Notes under the pieces: model-generated
Told to the model about the DNA's origin: nothing
What the model saw: only the letters and a program-made list of their open reading frames with translations
The model's database searches: none
Shown here: piece after piece, positions 48,181-61,887 of the stretch
Position numbering within the stretch: position 1 is the stretch's first letter
How the letters are laid out: the number at the start of each line of letters is the position of its first letter
NCBI GenBank assembly: GCA_037833965.1
Contig: AP031358.1
Span: 7,200,001 to 7,264,000 of the forward strand
Direction of reading: 5' to 3'
DNA from: Marchantia polymorpha subsp. ruderalis
Lineage: Eukaryota > Streptophyta > Marchantiopsida > Marchantiales > Marchantiaceae
Length of the DNA stretch: 64,000 nucleotides
Translations under genes and position numbers: made by a program

Positions 48181-49990
48181 GTAACACTTCACAACACTAG
48201 CAAATCCAAGAAAACAGTTTTCTTATTTACAGTATCTAACTTAGTTTTATTTTGTTTGGATATAAGAGTATAAGCAATACAATAAAAAATCCTCAAACAA
48301 CTATAATCAATTGTTTGTTTGTTTCTCAATTTTAAACGATGTCAAGAAATTGATTACACTAAAAAGAGAACATTTCACCAAATAAACTACAGTGTTTATA
48401 GTTTTGAGCCAAAATTCACATAGATATTAGATTGGATCAAAATATCTTCAACACTATTCAATTGAACGTTTTAAAAACAACATTTTGTTATGAAATGATG
48501 GTGAAATGATAAATAATCCTTTACTCTTTGCAGTAACTCTGAAAATCCTCATAAGTATATATCCCGCCATTATCTCTGTGTCATATCTCATCTTGTGTCT
48601 AATCTGAGTTTCAAATTGGGATCACTTATTGTGAATACTTTAAAACATCACACTTTTATGTGAAAAAATAAATCCTTATATATTTTAAATAATCATCACA
48701 TATTGATACATAGTACAATTTTTCAAAGAGTGAGACAATAATAAAGTTTTTCACATATCATTATATATATAGACTCAAATAACTCTTTTAAACTATGAGT
48801 TCCAACACCAAAGATTTTCTTGTGCTGTTTGTCCATGGTACAATGTTTACAAAATCCCAAGTCAACTTCACCCACACCAAATATCAACCACTTTTTGTCA
48901 AGTATAGACATCTACTTGTCCCTTATGTGTTATAGTCTAGAATGTCATACATGACACATTTCAACTCGAGATCTAGTAAATTGAACTTTCTCACATATAG
49001 TATTGTACTCTATCAGCTACATATTGTTTTGCTTATGTCCTCAAAAAATAATCTTATCACGCGATCTAACTTCTAACAAGGCTTTCTTAGAGTTCAATTT
49101 TAGATAGTGTGAGTCTAACATACCAAGAAAAGTCATGTTTTTTCTCATGTCAGTTACAAATCTAACTTGAATAAGTGTAAGTTTGACATCATCAAACATA
49201 CGGATTTTCATAAATCCAACATACTCAATCTTACAGGTTTAATGATTTTTCAGAAGAAATGAAACATCTAATTTGAAAAAGTACAAAAAAAAACTCTTTA
49301 TTACAACATAGAAACAGATGAAAACAAGCATTATCAAGAATTTATATATTATTATGGTGCATATCTTTGGCATCATAGACCATCCTCTAGCAACTTATTC
49401 TTCTTGGGATCGAAATGCTCCATCACATTCACCAACAGAAGGAGATCTGCGCCTTTGATATTCTTCATCTGGCAGTTTTTCTTGACGTAACCACTCTTGT
49501 CTGAGTATTATACTTTTGAACTTCAATTTTCCTTGGATCTAACATGTTTTTTATCCTTGTCATTTATTGAAAGTGACCGACTTCAAATCACATTCATTCC
49601 GTTTCAATTCAAGAAAGAGTGTATGGACCAGATTATAATAGTATCTTTTGCTGAAGGTCATCTATCAAATAAGCACTTGCAATCTCGTTCTAAATGATGA
49701 TTATTCTATCACAATTGAGCATGATACGTGATAACATATGATACGATGCCGACAACGAGCTAAAGAGATGAAAAGAATTATTTTCATGTGATATCTTCTC
49801 ACCAAGATTTTACACATCTACCACAAAATCAACTAATGCGATAAAATCCTTGATCTTGGATCCAGATTTTTTTATCTTGAAGATTTTTTTCAAGAATATC
49901 TACACATTTGTTTGAAAATTTTATGCGATGAAACAGTATGTTAAGAGACTCAAATAGTACAGTTTTCTTGTCATATCACAATTGCATTAA
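48180..49990 (-). pseudogene. Ty1/copia gag, protease, GAG-pre-integrase and integrase remnants
   Basis: From high to low coordinates: a gag segment with IKDFIALVDFVVDV, NLGEKISHENN and FSSLSASYHML (about 49.86-49.70 kb); a zinc-knuckle remnant SGYVKKNC (about 49.49 kb); a protease-end segment RFVTDMRKNMTFLGMLDS (about 49.2 kb); GAG-pre-integrase with LGFCKHCTMDKQHKKIF (48723-48911); integrase core start DDYLKYIRIYFF (about 48.68 kb); and the integrase C-terminal segment FYCIAYTLISKQNKTKLD (about 48.3 kb). Each matches the expected copia consensus in order but is interrupted by stops. Confidence 0.78.
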
Positions 49991-52900
49991 ACAATTTTGA
50001 AATGACTACTATGTTGATATCATTAGTAAAGATCACAAACAATTTCTCCATGCTTACAAATAGTACAAGTAGAAGTTCAAATATGCATGGATGATCATGA
50101 CACGATTTTCAACGCTGCATGGAATGATTTGGATGGTAGGTTTGATTAGCTATGTAGATTTTGTGGACAGCTAGCTGTAACATTTGCTAACATTATTTTT
50201 TTGGAATCTGACTTTTCCAAACTAAAATGCAAAGAGACAATCATGGCAGGTCATTGATAAGCCTGTCATTGGAAAGTATCTTCCATACTAAACAACACAA
50301 GTAATTGAATTAAATCTATATGCTATATCAATTATATCTATATGCTATTTCCATTTTATCCAAAATTGAGACAAAAAGACTATTCAAGATAAGTTATATT
50401 GAATAAATTTGGAAATTTCTAAATTTTACAAGGCCTAGATTAATATGTTTTTCTGTATTTTTATTTTTTTATATACACAAACAAGCAATGTATACAAATT
50501 TGAACTTGTAAAAGTATTTTAATTTTCCAAACTTGAATGTGTGAATTAAATTTATAGTCTAGTGTCAGTAACATATTTTGATATTACTTACTGTAAATTA
50601 ATAAATATTAATATCTCTAAGTGAGCTTTGATTCAAAATATAAAACTTCATTTCAAAAGTGTTCAATGTTAAATGATTTTTTTTAATGAATTTATTTTTA
50701 TGATTTAAAAATTTAAAATTTATCATTTATGTGCATATATGATATGAAAAAAAAAACTATTAGTTATACCTCAGTTTATACTAATTATTCTTTACACTGC
50801 AAAAATTATATAAATTACTTAAGATGGAAGGTCTGTTATTATTCAAAGGAAAGAAAGAGATAAGAAAATACTGAGAAGTATTGACACATATGAAGTTCAA
50901 CCGCGACATCAACGGCAGTGTGGTCTTGCTCTTGGTAAATAATGTTAAATCCCGCACTTGCAAACTATGCGAAGTTAGTTTTGTAGTGTGAGGGATAATA
51001 AATAAACCAAGATATGACTAGACACTTCACAAATAAAACTGGAATATGTGTTGTCTATAAGTTTCTTCTCTATTATAAATTGATGAGAAGGAATAAATGT
51101 TCATAAATCTTTTAAATATATAATAAATTACTGTGATACTGTGATTACGTAATGTGAAATTTTTAAAAATTTTTTGTATATTTTGTTAATTATTCCTTAG
51201 TATATAGTATAAAGTATTAGATAAATAATGTCATACTTTGATGAAAATTTTTATATAAATTTATATGTATACTAGTGAAATGTAGATTCCATAATCATGA
51301 AACAAATATATATGTAGTTACATATGCAATTTCTAGAATAAAATATATTTTTTTCAATGACTTTTCTTTATTTCAAACATATATACATCAATATTTCAAA
51401 CATTAGTTATTCTTCCTTATGTTATTAAAGTTTCAAGCTAAATCTTTTTTAAAGTTAGAGATATATTTTTAATACTATGTAAATTATTGTTAGTTGTTAT
51501 ATTTTGTGTATTGATGAATAATATCCATCTAAGTTAATTTATATAATAATTGTATAGATACATAACAGTATAGATAACAGCTAATAATATTTTAATTTTT
51601 TGTATAAATTGATTTAAATATCAAACATTTGTAATGAAAAAATTAATGTGTAATTAGATTAGTATGATATATAGATAAAAACATGTTTAACTTTGAAGTA
51701 ACTAGATATAAACACAATAGAAATTTATATATAATGAGACTGGCCAGTGGAAAAGAGCAGATCTAATAAACCACAACTTTATAGGGACCTTTATGGATAA
51801 CGAGCAATCTGAATAGTCATGACGTTCTAATCATACTCGTTACATGCAGAACAAACGCCAGAAGAAAATCGGAAGACCTGTTGTTTTTGCTGCTTTACTG
51901 CTTCGTTTTCTGAACGCTAGTTATGAAATTTGCAATTGTGAGCACTCACTCCTAGTTCCGCAAGGCATCAGAATCTTGGAAAGCTATATTTTCGTATCCG
52001 GCCGCTCGTTCTTCAGACTTTGTGATGCATGATTAGTGAGCTGAAGATAATGATCGGAGTCAATTCAGCATCGTTCGCAAAAGCAAAGCACAGCACTGCA
52101 ACAAAACCTGGGAAGAGAACGTTGCCGGGCTAGTGAGCGGTAGCATCACACATGCTGCCAGCAAAACGACACAAAAGAGAGCTCAGGTACAATGCCGATT
52201 GTGATATTCTTCCACTCCCACCATTCCTATAAAACAACCAAAATTATAAGCAAATTTCAATCCTCTTGGCTGATTCTGAAGATGGTGAATCCTACTCTGT
52301 TGGTGGCGTCACGATCTATGATATGCAAGCAAATTAGCTGCGAACATCGGAATGAAACTGAAAACTGAGCAGCAGATATACGATCACCCGTGAATTCACT
52401 TGTTTCATAACTGCAGTTCATGATAGAAGATCCAGGGAGTGGTCATTTGATCCGTTTGTGGCCCCTTCAGGTGTCCCAAATGTCTCTCCCTACCACTGTC
52501 TGGTCCTGTAGGATAAAAACTTGTCACTAACTTGGTCTGAGAATTTGAAACAAGAGGCAAATACATTGATTTCTCTCTCCATCTAAAACATATTCACATG
52601 TATGATCCATACCTGAACGGCAAGAGCTCAATGATTCCTCCTTACATGAAGTTCAACATTGAGGAATGCCATCGCCAGAGCTCTGAGGGATGAAGTGAAG
52701 CCACACGAGCCTTTGATTTTCTAGGACACTTGGAAACTGGGAAACATGCCGAATGATTTGTGGTTGGTCGGACAAGGAGCAAGAGGTGAACTGATTGGAT
52801 GCAGAAAGGTGAAGACATGCATTCTCTCGTGCATACCATAATGGAGAATGTAATACTCCTTTGAATCTACCCGACCTGAATGGAGACGACAGAGACGACT

Positions 52901-55900
52901 TTAGTCCAGCCCTTGGGATAATACACATGCTTATGGATAAACCTTTATTCTCCGTAGAAAACCTGGGCTCAAAGGTCGAAGGTTGTAACAAAATGTGGCC
53001 TATGCACTGCCTCAACAGAAAAATCACCCTCATTATTTTTAAATTTTTGCCTGCTCTTAATCTAAATCTAAATCTGCTCTGTTTGTTGTATATTTCGTCT
53101 ACATTTTTTCTCTATGAAAGCCTAGGCAGTCAGTCCACCTTTTCCTCAAGGGTCCTGATTACTTTTAGAAAAGCACCAACAGCTCTTTGATCTTGCATAA
53201 TTAAGAAGCTTCCGTGAACCGTTGCATGTCCGTGGCGGAATGAACCATAGCATCGACTCCACAGATCTGCAAGTCGAGTCCAGTGGAAGAAGAAACAAAA
53301 TATATCACATATGTCCTGGACTCTGTCCATTTCATTATGCAAGCAGAAGAATAGTTCCATTCTGGTCTTGAACACTGCATTGGTATTCATGTGTCCAGAC
53401 TCTATTCCTGAAACGTCTCCATGGCTTGAACCCTTTCCTTTATCCTCAGTTTGCTTGGTCCACCCAACGTCATACTGAATTCTCACTAAGTAGGCCGCAA
53501 TCCAACCTACAGACAGACGCTAAATTCATTAGTCTGACGACAAACTAAGGGCACACAATCAAATTCCTCGAGTCCACATTGAGTCTTGCCTAGCCCTCGA
53601 TGGGAATCATCCAGTGCTCATGTTGTTTGCTCTTGAACGGACCCAGCCATGGTGGGGATAAGCTGATAATCTAATTCAATTCAAGGGGTGCGACAGCTTG
53701 CAAATCAATAAAATTAAAGAACTGGACATAACTATGCAGGCAAGACAAATTTCAACAATGTGGTCGGCGATAGAAAATGTGTAAGGACTGCTCTGAACAT
53801 GGGCGTTACAATCCCGTCGGAGAGCTCCTATACTCGGGCACAATCTATGTACATTGTGATGGGATCGTGTTTATGGGATTGAGCAATCAAATGGCCCACT
53901 TACCAAAAGTTGAAAATCTGATTTTTTGCATCAGCGCAGTACAGCAGCATCGTCAGCGTTGACACTTTCTACACCGTCCACGAGAAAAGGGAGCTGCTCA
54001 ATTCCTTAGACTTTGGCGAAATCGCACAATTTTTGGTTCTTACATTCGAAAGAAGACGGATCCATACACGAAGGAACCCTGTGGCAAATATCTTCTGCTT
54101 GGCTGGTGACCACTCATGAATGATACCTCATGGTTAAGCTATAGGAAGTATGACGTTAGGGGGAACTCGGGTTCAAAATAATTCTTACGGTTTCGTGATA
54201 GGAAAGACCATAAACACAGTCATGACATTTGTTTGCTGAGCTTTTCATGGGGAGATAGGAAAAATGTCTCCGCAGAGCAGTAAATACTTATTACGAATAG
54301 GGCTCTGACCCGATGATCAGTAGAGCCTGACAGTAGTTCTCTTACTGACAGACGATCAGTACAGACAAGGTTTATGGGCAACTCATAGGCATCATTGAAG
54401 GACTCCTGGCCATGGTACAGAGAACTCATGAGAGGATGGATTTATACACTCGAGATTTAACGAAGAAGAGAACGTCCTGAATCGTGTTGAACGTACTAAC
54501 TTGTAACTAACTACGCTACTAACTGGTAAGTTTTGACCTACGTCTATCTATCCGGAAACAATATGTACAACTCGACTAAAGGTACAACAAAAATTATCTA
54601 CCTAGAAAATCTCACGAGCGGTTCTCTTTGCACGAGCAACTCATCAAAGCTGAAGGGAAAAACAGTAAAGACTGGAGCATATTCACGAAGGTCTCTCTCC
54701 ATACGCACGGAAGTTCGGATCCGTGAAAGACCACCTTTCGCCACGGAGGATGCCTTTGGCCTCAGATTGGGAGAGCAAACCCTCTCGGCAGAGCAACAGA
54801 GGTCGTATCTATTTACAATCCTTCACTGCCCAAGTTCAGTGCTTCCAAGAACGACTACTAGTAGCGCTGTACACGATCTCAGCTGGAGAAGCAACCTCTC
54901 GGGAAAAAACTCTCACAAGGGACGGACCTAGATCTACATAGAAAGATTGCCCACACTGCCAGAGCTAGCCAGAAGTTACCCGATTACTGTGAAGAATGCC
55001 TAACAACCTCCTTAATAAGCACAACTTCGAGCCCAACCTAATCCACCCCACCCAACCAGACAGGCTAACGAATCGAATAGTATAAGGCCTCCAGACTAGC
55101 ACATTTCACTGAACATGAAACAGTTATGTGAATCATCAGCAGCTGTCTTCACTCCAACCATGTGTACTATCATTCACGGATGGTATACCTGATAATGCTC
55201 CAGCATTTCTGCATAGCCCTTCATTCTTCGGACTAGTCAACACTTGTGCCGGTTTGCCATGGGACCCACGCAAGTTTACTGAGTTAGCTACGTCGAGACC
55301 TTCTTACCTGCTTCGATGTTGATGTGACCAACATGTGGACTACGACCAGTCATGAAGAATCTAACGACTGTGACGGTTATGAACCTCATAGTCGACCTCG
55401 GGCTGTAAGTGCTCATCGATGGTGTGAAGCAGGCACTGTTTACGGTACCTCTTTGACGTGCTTCGTGTTGCAAAGAATTGTATGAGATGTGCAGACATTT
55501 TAGCTGCGGCGATTACTATACGACTTGCATTTCGACTTTGATTAACGAAACAGCATGCCCTTGAAACAGAGTCGTAATTAGTGTGAAAGAGTCGAACTAG
55601 TCGTGCCCACTGTTAAATTTGATTGATCGCAAGGCGTGGCTTGAAAACCACGATTGCCCGACTTAGTGTCCTTCTTCGTCTCGTTACAAGACAAGCCATG
55701 GAGTCATCAGAGCAGTATCGATGTCAGAGAGGCTACTGTGCACGGCTGAGGTTTCATGTGGCGAATAAAACCTACCCAAATGCGATTCGAAAAGCTAGAG
55801 TTACGAAGTATGACAAACCACCATATTGGACACAACATACTGTTCAATGGAAAGTAATCAACCGCAGGGTGACAAGATTTGCAAGTTGCAGGGACTTTCT

Positions 55901-58900
55901 TCGGAGGAGTTTGGCGAACATGGAGGCTTTCTTTCAAGATCAACTTCAATGCAAGTTCCCTAAGTGTGCTGTGTTCTTGTCACTAGGATTAAGGACATAA
56001 ATTAGAAAAAAAATCAACAAATTAAGGGCAGATTTCAAATCCACAGTGATCCAAAGAGAGACAAAACATCTTCTAACCCTCTCCAAGGTAATGGTCACCA
56101 ATTGTGAAAGCTCTCAAGTAACTTCGCCATGTCTACCTCCACGACAAAGAACAGAACCTGGAAATCAAAGAATCAAGGAATCGACGAAGCCCTGCCGGTT
56201 CTAAGTTGGGCGGACGACGTTGCTCTACAACGTATTCACAGTTCAGTGGGGCCGGGGTTGAACTAGTGTTCTGTGCAAAAGCAGAAGGCAAGCGAAACCC
56301 AACCTTGAACTGAAAAATCGACGACTTCAGCACTGCTCGTGATAGGGCAGGCCCACGGGTTATACATTAAAGAGAAGCAATAAGACTAAAAAATTTCAGG
56401 ATCGAACAAAATGAAAAAAATGCCTGAGCTTCCAGTTGTGCAGTGTGTCAGCCAGGTTTTTCCTAAACCATATGAGTCGTCTCCATCACATGCCACACAC
56501 AGCAGCAGTTCCTGAAAATCACCACGCTGGACTTCGTGGCTGGTCATCGCCTTATTGGGTTGCCATCCTTTTGAGCCTGAAGCTCAGAATCGATAGGTGA
56601 ATAAGGTAGGGCCATCATCTGACTGAAATATCTTCTTAATCATCTCGGTGGCATCCTTGCCTTGGCCAACTGACGAGAGAGGCTATCGACGATAGCAGAG
56701 GCCACAATTCCAGCTTATTGTAAGCCAGAATCTCTGCAGGAGGCAATTAGCTCCAGCTGGGTGTCTTAGTGTCGCAGGACGAGTTTAGTAAACTTTCGGA
56801 CAAGAGGGTCCATAGCTCAAAACGCGAGATTCTGCATGGACCGACCGACAGCGTGAGCGTGGTCATTCTTCTTCAAATTGGGAAGATTTACGAAATTTTT
56901 ATGAGATTGGTGTTTCATAAGTTTTGTATCTATCCATGCAAATCTGACGGGGTCCAACTCCACGTAACATGAGACATACCGCATTTGGCTTAGCGAGCTA
57001 TTTGTGACCTGTTTGATCTAAGCAGCACGCAGAAGCTGAGCAGCTGCAAAGCAAGTGGTGTTTGATTAGTAATTAAACTGGATGGAGATGTCAAAGTCAG
57101 TCAACTGCTCCACCTTACCACTGCTACGGTGAAGATAACCTTTGGGTTAGATCAGGTCAACTGGCATGGCATCAAACTTGCCCCAATCTTATCTCCTCAT
57201 ATTTCTACATGCTAAATTAGAACGAGCTATTAACATTCTACATCCATCAATGGGAACCTTAATTTCGTTTGAGTTCGTTGAGTCTCTGCTATGTTGGTTA
57301 TTATCTCTTGATAAATAGTCTCTCTAAGCCCTGAAAATCCAAATTTGTCGCATAATTTTTATTCATAGAGATAGCATACGACGTTGTTCATATGCTTTCA
57401 GACTTATTTTCACTCTTCTGGTCTTAGTTGTTCTAGATAGTTACATTATGTCTGAAAGTAGAAATTAGGTTGTCCATTGGTCAAGTTCTGGTAGCTACTT
57501 CGCTCCTCGGAGACAGGTATTAGAGTTTTTAGTTCTTCCTACGAATGATTTATTCTAGACGTGCAACATTGTTCCAAATTCTAGTATCGCTTTGGAGTAG
57601 TCGTTGATATTATCAAGCAAAATAATTGGGCATTTTAGCATGTTTAGAGACTAAATCCACATTAAGTTTTATTTCAAGTAGAATTTTGGAACAATGTCTT
57701 TCCGAGTACATCTTCAGAAATATTATAGAATGAAATTCTATATTAATTAAATACTGTAATTAAACATGGATTGAGTACTTGAAAGTCAGCTCAAAGAACA
57801 TTTCATCAATTTTTTATTCATAAATTATACAACTTTTGTCAATTGTCAATAGAAAGCATGCATAGGCCGGTGGATCTTTTCTAGCGTCAATGCTAATATA
57901 TGTTTAACGTTATTCTATTTCCTATGAGCATAAGTTATCAAACAAATAATCAAATAAGAGAATGAAATTTGTGTTTTGTCAAATCTGGTACTATGGATAG
58001 TTGACGAGTTATTTTAAAAAAATTATCCGTTATGGATCAATATAATATTCTTCTATCTTTTTTATAAACTAATTATGCTATGTGTTTCTGTTTCTAAAGA
58101 TGATATATACTTTGGGAATAAATTCCACTACAGTACAACATACATGTAATTACCTGATCATCAAACAAGATCGTGTATGTTTGATAACTATGAGTAACAT
58201 ACGATCTTAACGATCTGTTTGATAACTAATGTGTTCAGTAACATATGATTTTGTTTTAAATAAAAGTTACACATGGCATTCACACATAGCAAAAGATTTT
58301 GAAATGTTGAATTAGATTTAAATTTCTTATTTCATTACATAGACATTGAATTTTCCAAATAAATATATCACATATTATTGATTTTTTGGTAATAATTACT
58401 CAAATTTTTTCATCTCATGTGATTATTGATCCTTTCATTTGCATTTTATCACACTTAATAATATTTGATCCATGAATATTTGATATAATCATTACAGCAA
58501 AATAATATAGTCAATCACATAACTTTGTCACAAAGTCATACATTTTTGCAAATATTTTACATAGATTCATCATCAATAATTAGACATCAATTGTATCATT
58601 ATTAGCCAATTTAACATGGATTACATGTCAATTACTTTTTCAATTTGTGAATAAAGATGATTGTATATTTAATATATACTAGAAAAAATGTTGTTGATGA
58701 AAGATTATATGATCTATACTTAACTTTATTATACATAGAAAAAAATTATATTATTCAGCATCGTAATACAACATTCACTTTTTTTAATAAAATTGATTAC
58801 AAAAATTGAATCAAATTATTGCATTTAAAATTATTGAAAATATTACAATTTTTTTGGATACATTAAGTTTAAACAAGCTTTTTATAGTACATCATGCTAT

Positions 58901-59625
58901 TCATTGTATTCATCAAAAAAGTGTTGTTTTCATTATTTTTTTCTCCAAAATCCATGTGTCTATATTATTTTTGATCATAAATTTTAATTTTTTGACTTGT
59001 AGAAGTTATTTTTTGTACAACGATAAATTTATTATTTCAATTCATTAAATTATTAACAATGTGAGTGTGTAAGCATTAAGGATTAAATGTATATCAATGA
59101 TGACATTATGAAATTTGATGATTGTTATGATTTGCAGTAGAGACTTTGAATAAAAGTAATTTTGTATACATATTTTGTCAATGAAAGTCAAAAAATATTT
59201 TTTAACAGCTTACACCTATATTTGATTGCAATCGATCAATTTTTTATCAAATATATGTTGATTGTTGATTTTGCACATCAAATAATTTTAGTAAAATATT
59301 TAATTTTATATTTACATTAAAAAATTAAAATTTCAGTGATCAAGGTATTAGCATATAATAATATATACTCTTAAAATTACATAAGCTAAAAATTTCACCT
59401 TCTTAGATATCCAAACATATATAATTCTAAATTGGTACATTTTTATATATAATCAAGGGTAACGATGACAACGAGAATGAGAGAGAACTTATCTTAATAC
59501 GAGATTCAGTTATTAAAAAATATCAATTAATATAGTGAAAATTTTGTGATTCCCGTGATTAAAAGACATTAATTTGCATATTTTATGACAATATAACTTC
59601 TTTGTATAAAATTTTTCTTGGATAG
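49991..59625. other. Long non-coding interval, no gene recognised
   Basis: 50.3-51.75 kb and about 57.3-59.6 kb are strongly AT-rich with stops in all frames. 51.75-57.2 kb has ordinary composition but no recognisable protein, RNA gene or transposon domain. Frames of 110-130 codons there (52653-53033 minus, 53130-53486 minus, 54533-54931 plus, 55623-56000 plus) resemble no family; those I checked open with TTG or GTG. The upper edge near 50 kb may include the copia 5' end. Confidence 0.45.
58178..58252. repeat. Diverged tandem duplication
   Basis: TGTTTGATAACTA occurs at 58178-58190 and 58216-58228. AGTAACATACGATCTT at 58193-58208 recurs in altered form at 58237-58252. The order and spacing indicate an old tandem duplication of about 40 bases. 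Confidence 0.7.
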
Positions 59626-59682
59626 TTTGAATATCTTAGATATGATATAACTAATTTTTATACCATATCTAAGATATTCAAA
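59626..59682. repeat. 19-bp perfect foldback, about 25 bp with one mismatch
   Basis: The arms at 59626-59644 and 59664-59682 are exact reverse complements. After one A-C mismatch (59645/59663) a further five pairs form (59646-59650 with 59658-59662), leaving a 7-nt loop. The sequence is AT-rich but much longer than expected by chance. Confidence 0.9.
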
Positions 59683-61818
59683 GTATGGTAATGAATTTAG
59701 TTTAGGTTATGACTTTTATACCCCTCTTCGAAAAATTGCTTCAAGGATGTTTCCTTACTCTTTGCTTGTAGTTGATGCCTTCTTTATTGTCGTACGGGTA
59801 CAAGGGATGAAAGGTCAAGTGGAGTTCTTCACAACCTCATGAGAACGTGTAATGGATCAATTGAAGAGGAAGAGAGTTAAGACTCCGAATACTGGAACAT
59901 GGACATAAAAGAAAACAGGAAGTGTCGCTTTCTTGTACATGGACGATAAAACTACAGGCAGTGAAATATCTTCTAAAAGTCGAGAGTGTGATTAGTCGTC
60001 ACAACTTTTCAAAGACCAAATGATCCATTCGAATATTACAGAGAATATGCTCGTGGTCGTCTATTGTCCGGGTAGGAGCTGGCTAGAGATTCAAGCAGAC
60101 TGGGAGACTCGACAATTTGATACTGTGAGGCCTTTCATGGATTAGAAAAGCATGCCATCCGGTTGACATAAATTTCTTTAGCTCATGAGCGAGGGAAGGG
60201 CTGCATAAGAGCTGGGCGAAGATCGTGTTACGAAGGTGCACCTGTTCCATAAAAGATCGAGCAAACTGATCCAAATTGCTCCAGTTTCCCCAATCTGCAC
60301 AGGGTGCTCTGGAACACCGGAACAGTTTTTGTGAGCAGATGTTGTTCTTTAGCCACCATGTCTTATATATTGTGGAGAGAACAACTGGTGCAGGACACAT
60401 TCCTGTCTCAATGTACAAAGTTCTAGACTACTGATTCTAAATGACCAATGCCCACTTCGTCCAAGGTTACCATATCTATTGTCAAATACAGAGTTATAGG
60501 AGAAATTATACAAACATTAGGGTGCAATGCCTGCCCTTTGCACATAAGAATTAAATATAGTGAAGTATGAATCTTACACCTTAGGAGAAATGAGCAAGTA
60601 ATAAAGCTAACTGTACAGTGCACATGATTAATAAAAACAGTAAAAGGAATGGAGAGGATCAGAAGGTTCTTTCAAGTGAAGAAGTTGTATCATATATAAC
60701 ATATGAGACGCGAAGTCCAAGAAGTGAACCAAAAAGATTTTGCTACTTTGGCTCAAGCCATTATGAGTAAGTAAATCTAATAAGAACTGGCAGAGCTGAC
60801 CTAAACAAAAGACTGATACTGCTGTGAGAAGTAAAACTTCTGAAGATAGAAAGAAGAAACGTATCGAAATAGAAATCACTGAAACGTATCACTGATCCCA
60901 ACATAGAAATGTTGGGATCAGTGAACTAGTGATTTATAATCTTTCAAAACATGTTAGTTTGGCTCGAGCCGTCTGAATTCAATTTCAAAAGAAGTTTGCC
61001 AAATCGAATCGCCCTACAACTTGACGTTTTGGGCAAAGACATCTCTCAAGTGGAGACTTTTGTCATTGACGATCAACTTCCTTAGAGTCGTCCATGCCAC
61101 GAACATTGCACTTTACTGCAGTCTCCATGTGGGAAGTGAAGAACCAACAGATATGAGGAGTATGGGTCTTTATCGCGTACCCATGTCTCCAGACTAACGA
61201 CCAACGAGATGGTCATCGAAGCAAAGGCAGATGAAAAAAGCTGCACACCTAGCTTCCCTCGCTCCCTCCTCCGAGCCTCGGAAGAAAGAATTTGGAAAAG
61301 GCGAAGCGAAGTGCGACATTCCATGCAAACATGCCAGCGTTGCAGAAGCAGACCCCTCTGACAGAATGTCGCGAAACTCCGAGTCTCGCCTGAAAGGCTG
61401 AACGCGAACCTGTAGGACGAACGCCCGAGGCCGTACGCCATCGAACTCGAGCCTCGGCCTCGTGAAATCGCAGCTCCCCATCGCGACTTCTCTCAACCGA
61501 CATTTGCCCCTGACGTTCGCAAAAGTCAGCCCTCTGTACGAACCGTACTCACTTACTTGGCATCGAACGCGCCCAGTCAGCAGCGAGCAGGCCCAGTCAG
61601 GCGAGTCTCCACCGGAGGACTTGTCATCACCAGAAAGCTGTTGAAACTCGTCCATCCCCTGGCCAACCGCGGTTGGCAGCAGGAGAACGTAGTGCCTACG
61701 TGGCGTAGTAGACAAGCAAGCACAGGCCTCGTCACCCAGTCGGCTGACTGGCGGAGAAGAGCGGGTGGACACGTTCCTTATTCCCCGTCGCGCTTCAGTG
61801 AGCTCAGCACAGATGCGA
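59683..61818. other. Intergenic DNA and distal enolase promoter
   Basis: No gene is recognised. A 111-codon minus frame at 60083-60418 has ordinary composition but no known motif. From about 61.2 kb GC and CpG rise towards enolase, where long frames on both strands (for example 61194-61967 minus) reflect the scarcity of stops in GC-rich DNA. Confidence 0.45.
60889..60924. repeat. Perfect 16-bp foldback, 4-nt loop
   Basis: TCACTGATCCCAACAT at 60889-60904 is followed after AGAA by its exact reverse complement at 60909-60924. Confidence 0.92.
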
Positions 61819-61887
61819 CCCTTGCCTTCCCTTGCCTTCCCTTCCGTCCCCTTTCCCTTCCCCTCCCCTCCCCTTCCCTTCCCTTTC
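61819..61887 (+). promoter_or_regulatory. Pyrimidine tract upstream of enolase
   Basis: About 69 bases are almost pure C/T, built from CCCTTCC-like units. The tract lies about 370 bases before the enolase ATG. Y-patch-like tracts are common near plant core promoters. The complementary strand is purine-rich and could in principle form a triplex. Confidence 0.5.

Larger units (their letters stand above)
45110..49990 (-). mobile_element. Decayed Ty1/copia retrotransposon with a nested hAT relic
   Basis: Reading the minus strand from 49990 down, fragments appear in copia order: gag, zinc knuckle, protease-region end, GAG-pre-integrase, integrase, then (after the hAT insert) RNase H at 45370-45110. 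Integrase before RNase H is diagnostic of Ty1/copia. Most of the reverse transcriptase is not found. Stops and frameshifts are numerous and the DNA is AT-rich, so the copy is old. LTRs were not resolved. Confidence 0.8.

Noticed and set aside
55623..56000. 125-codon plus frame with many basic residues
   Set aside because: It opens with TTG and resembles no family; similar-sized frames occur on both strands nearby.
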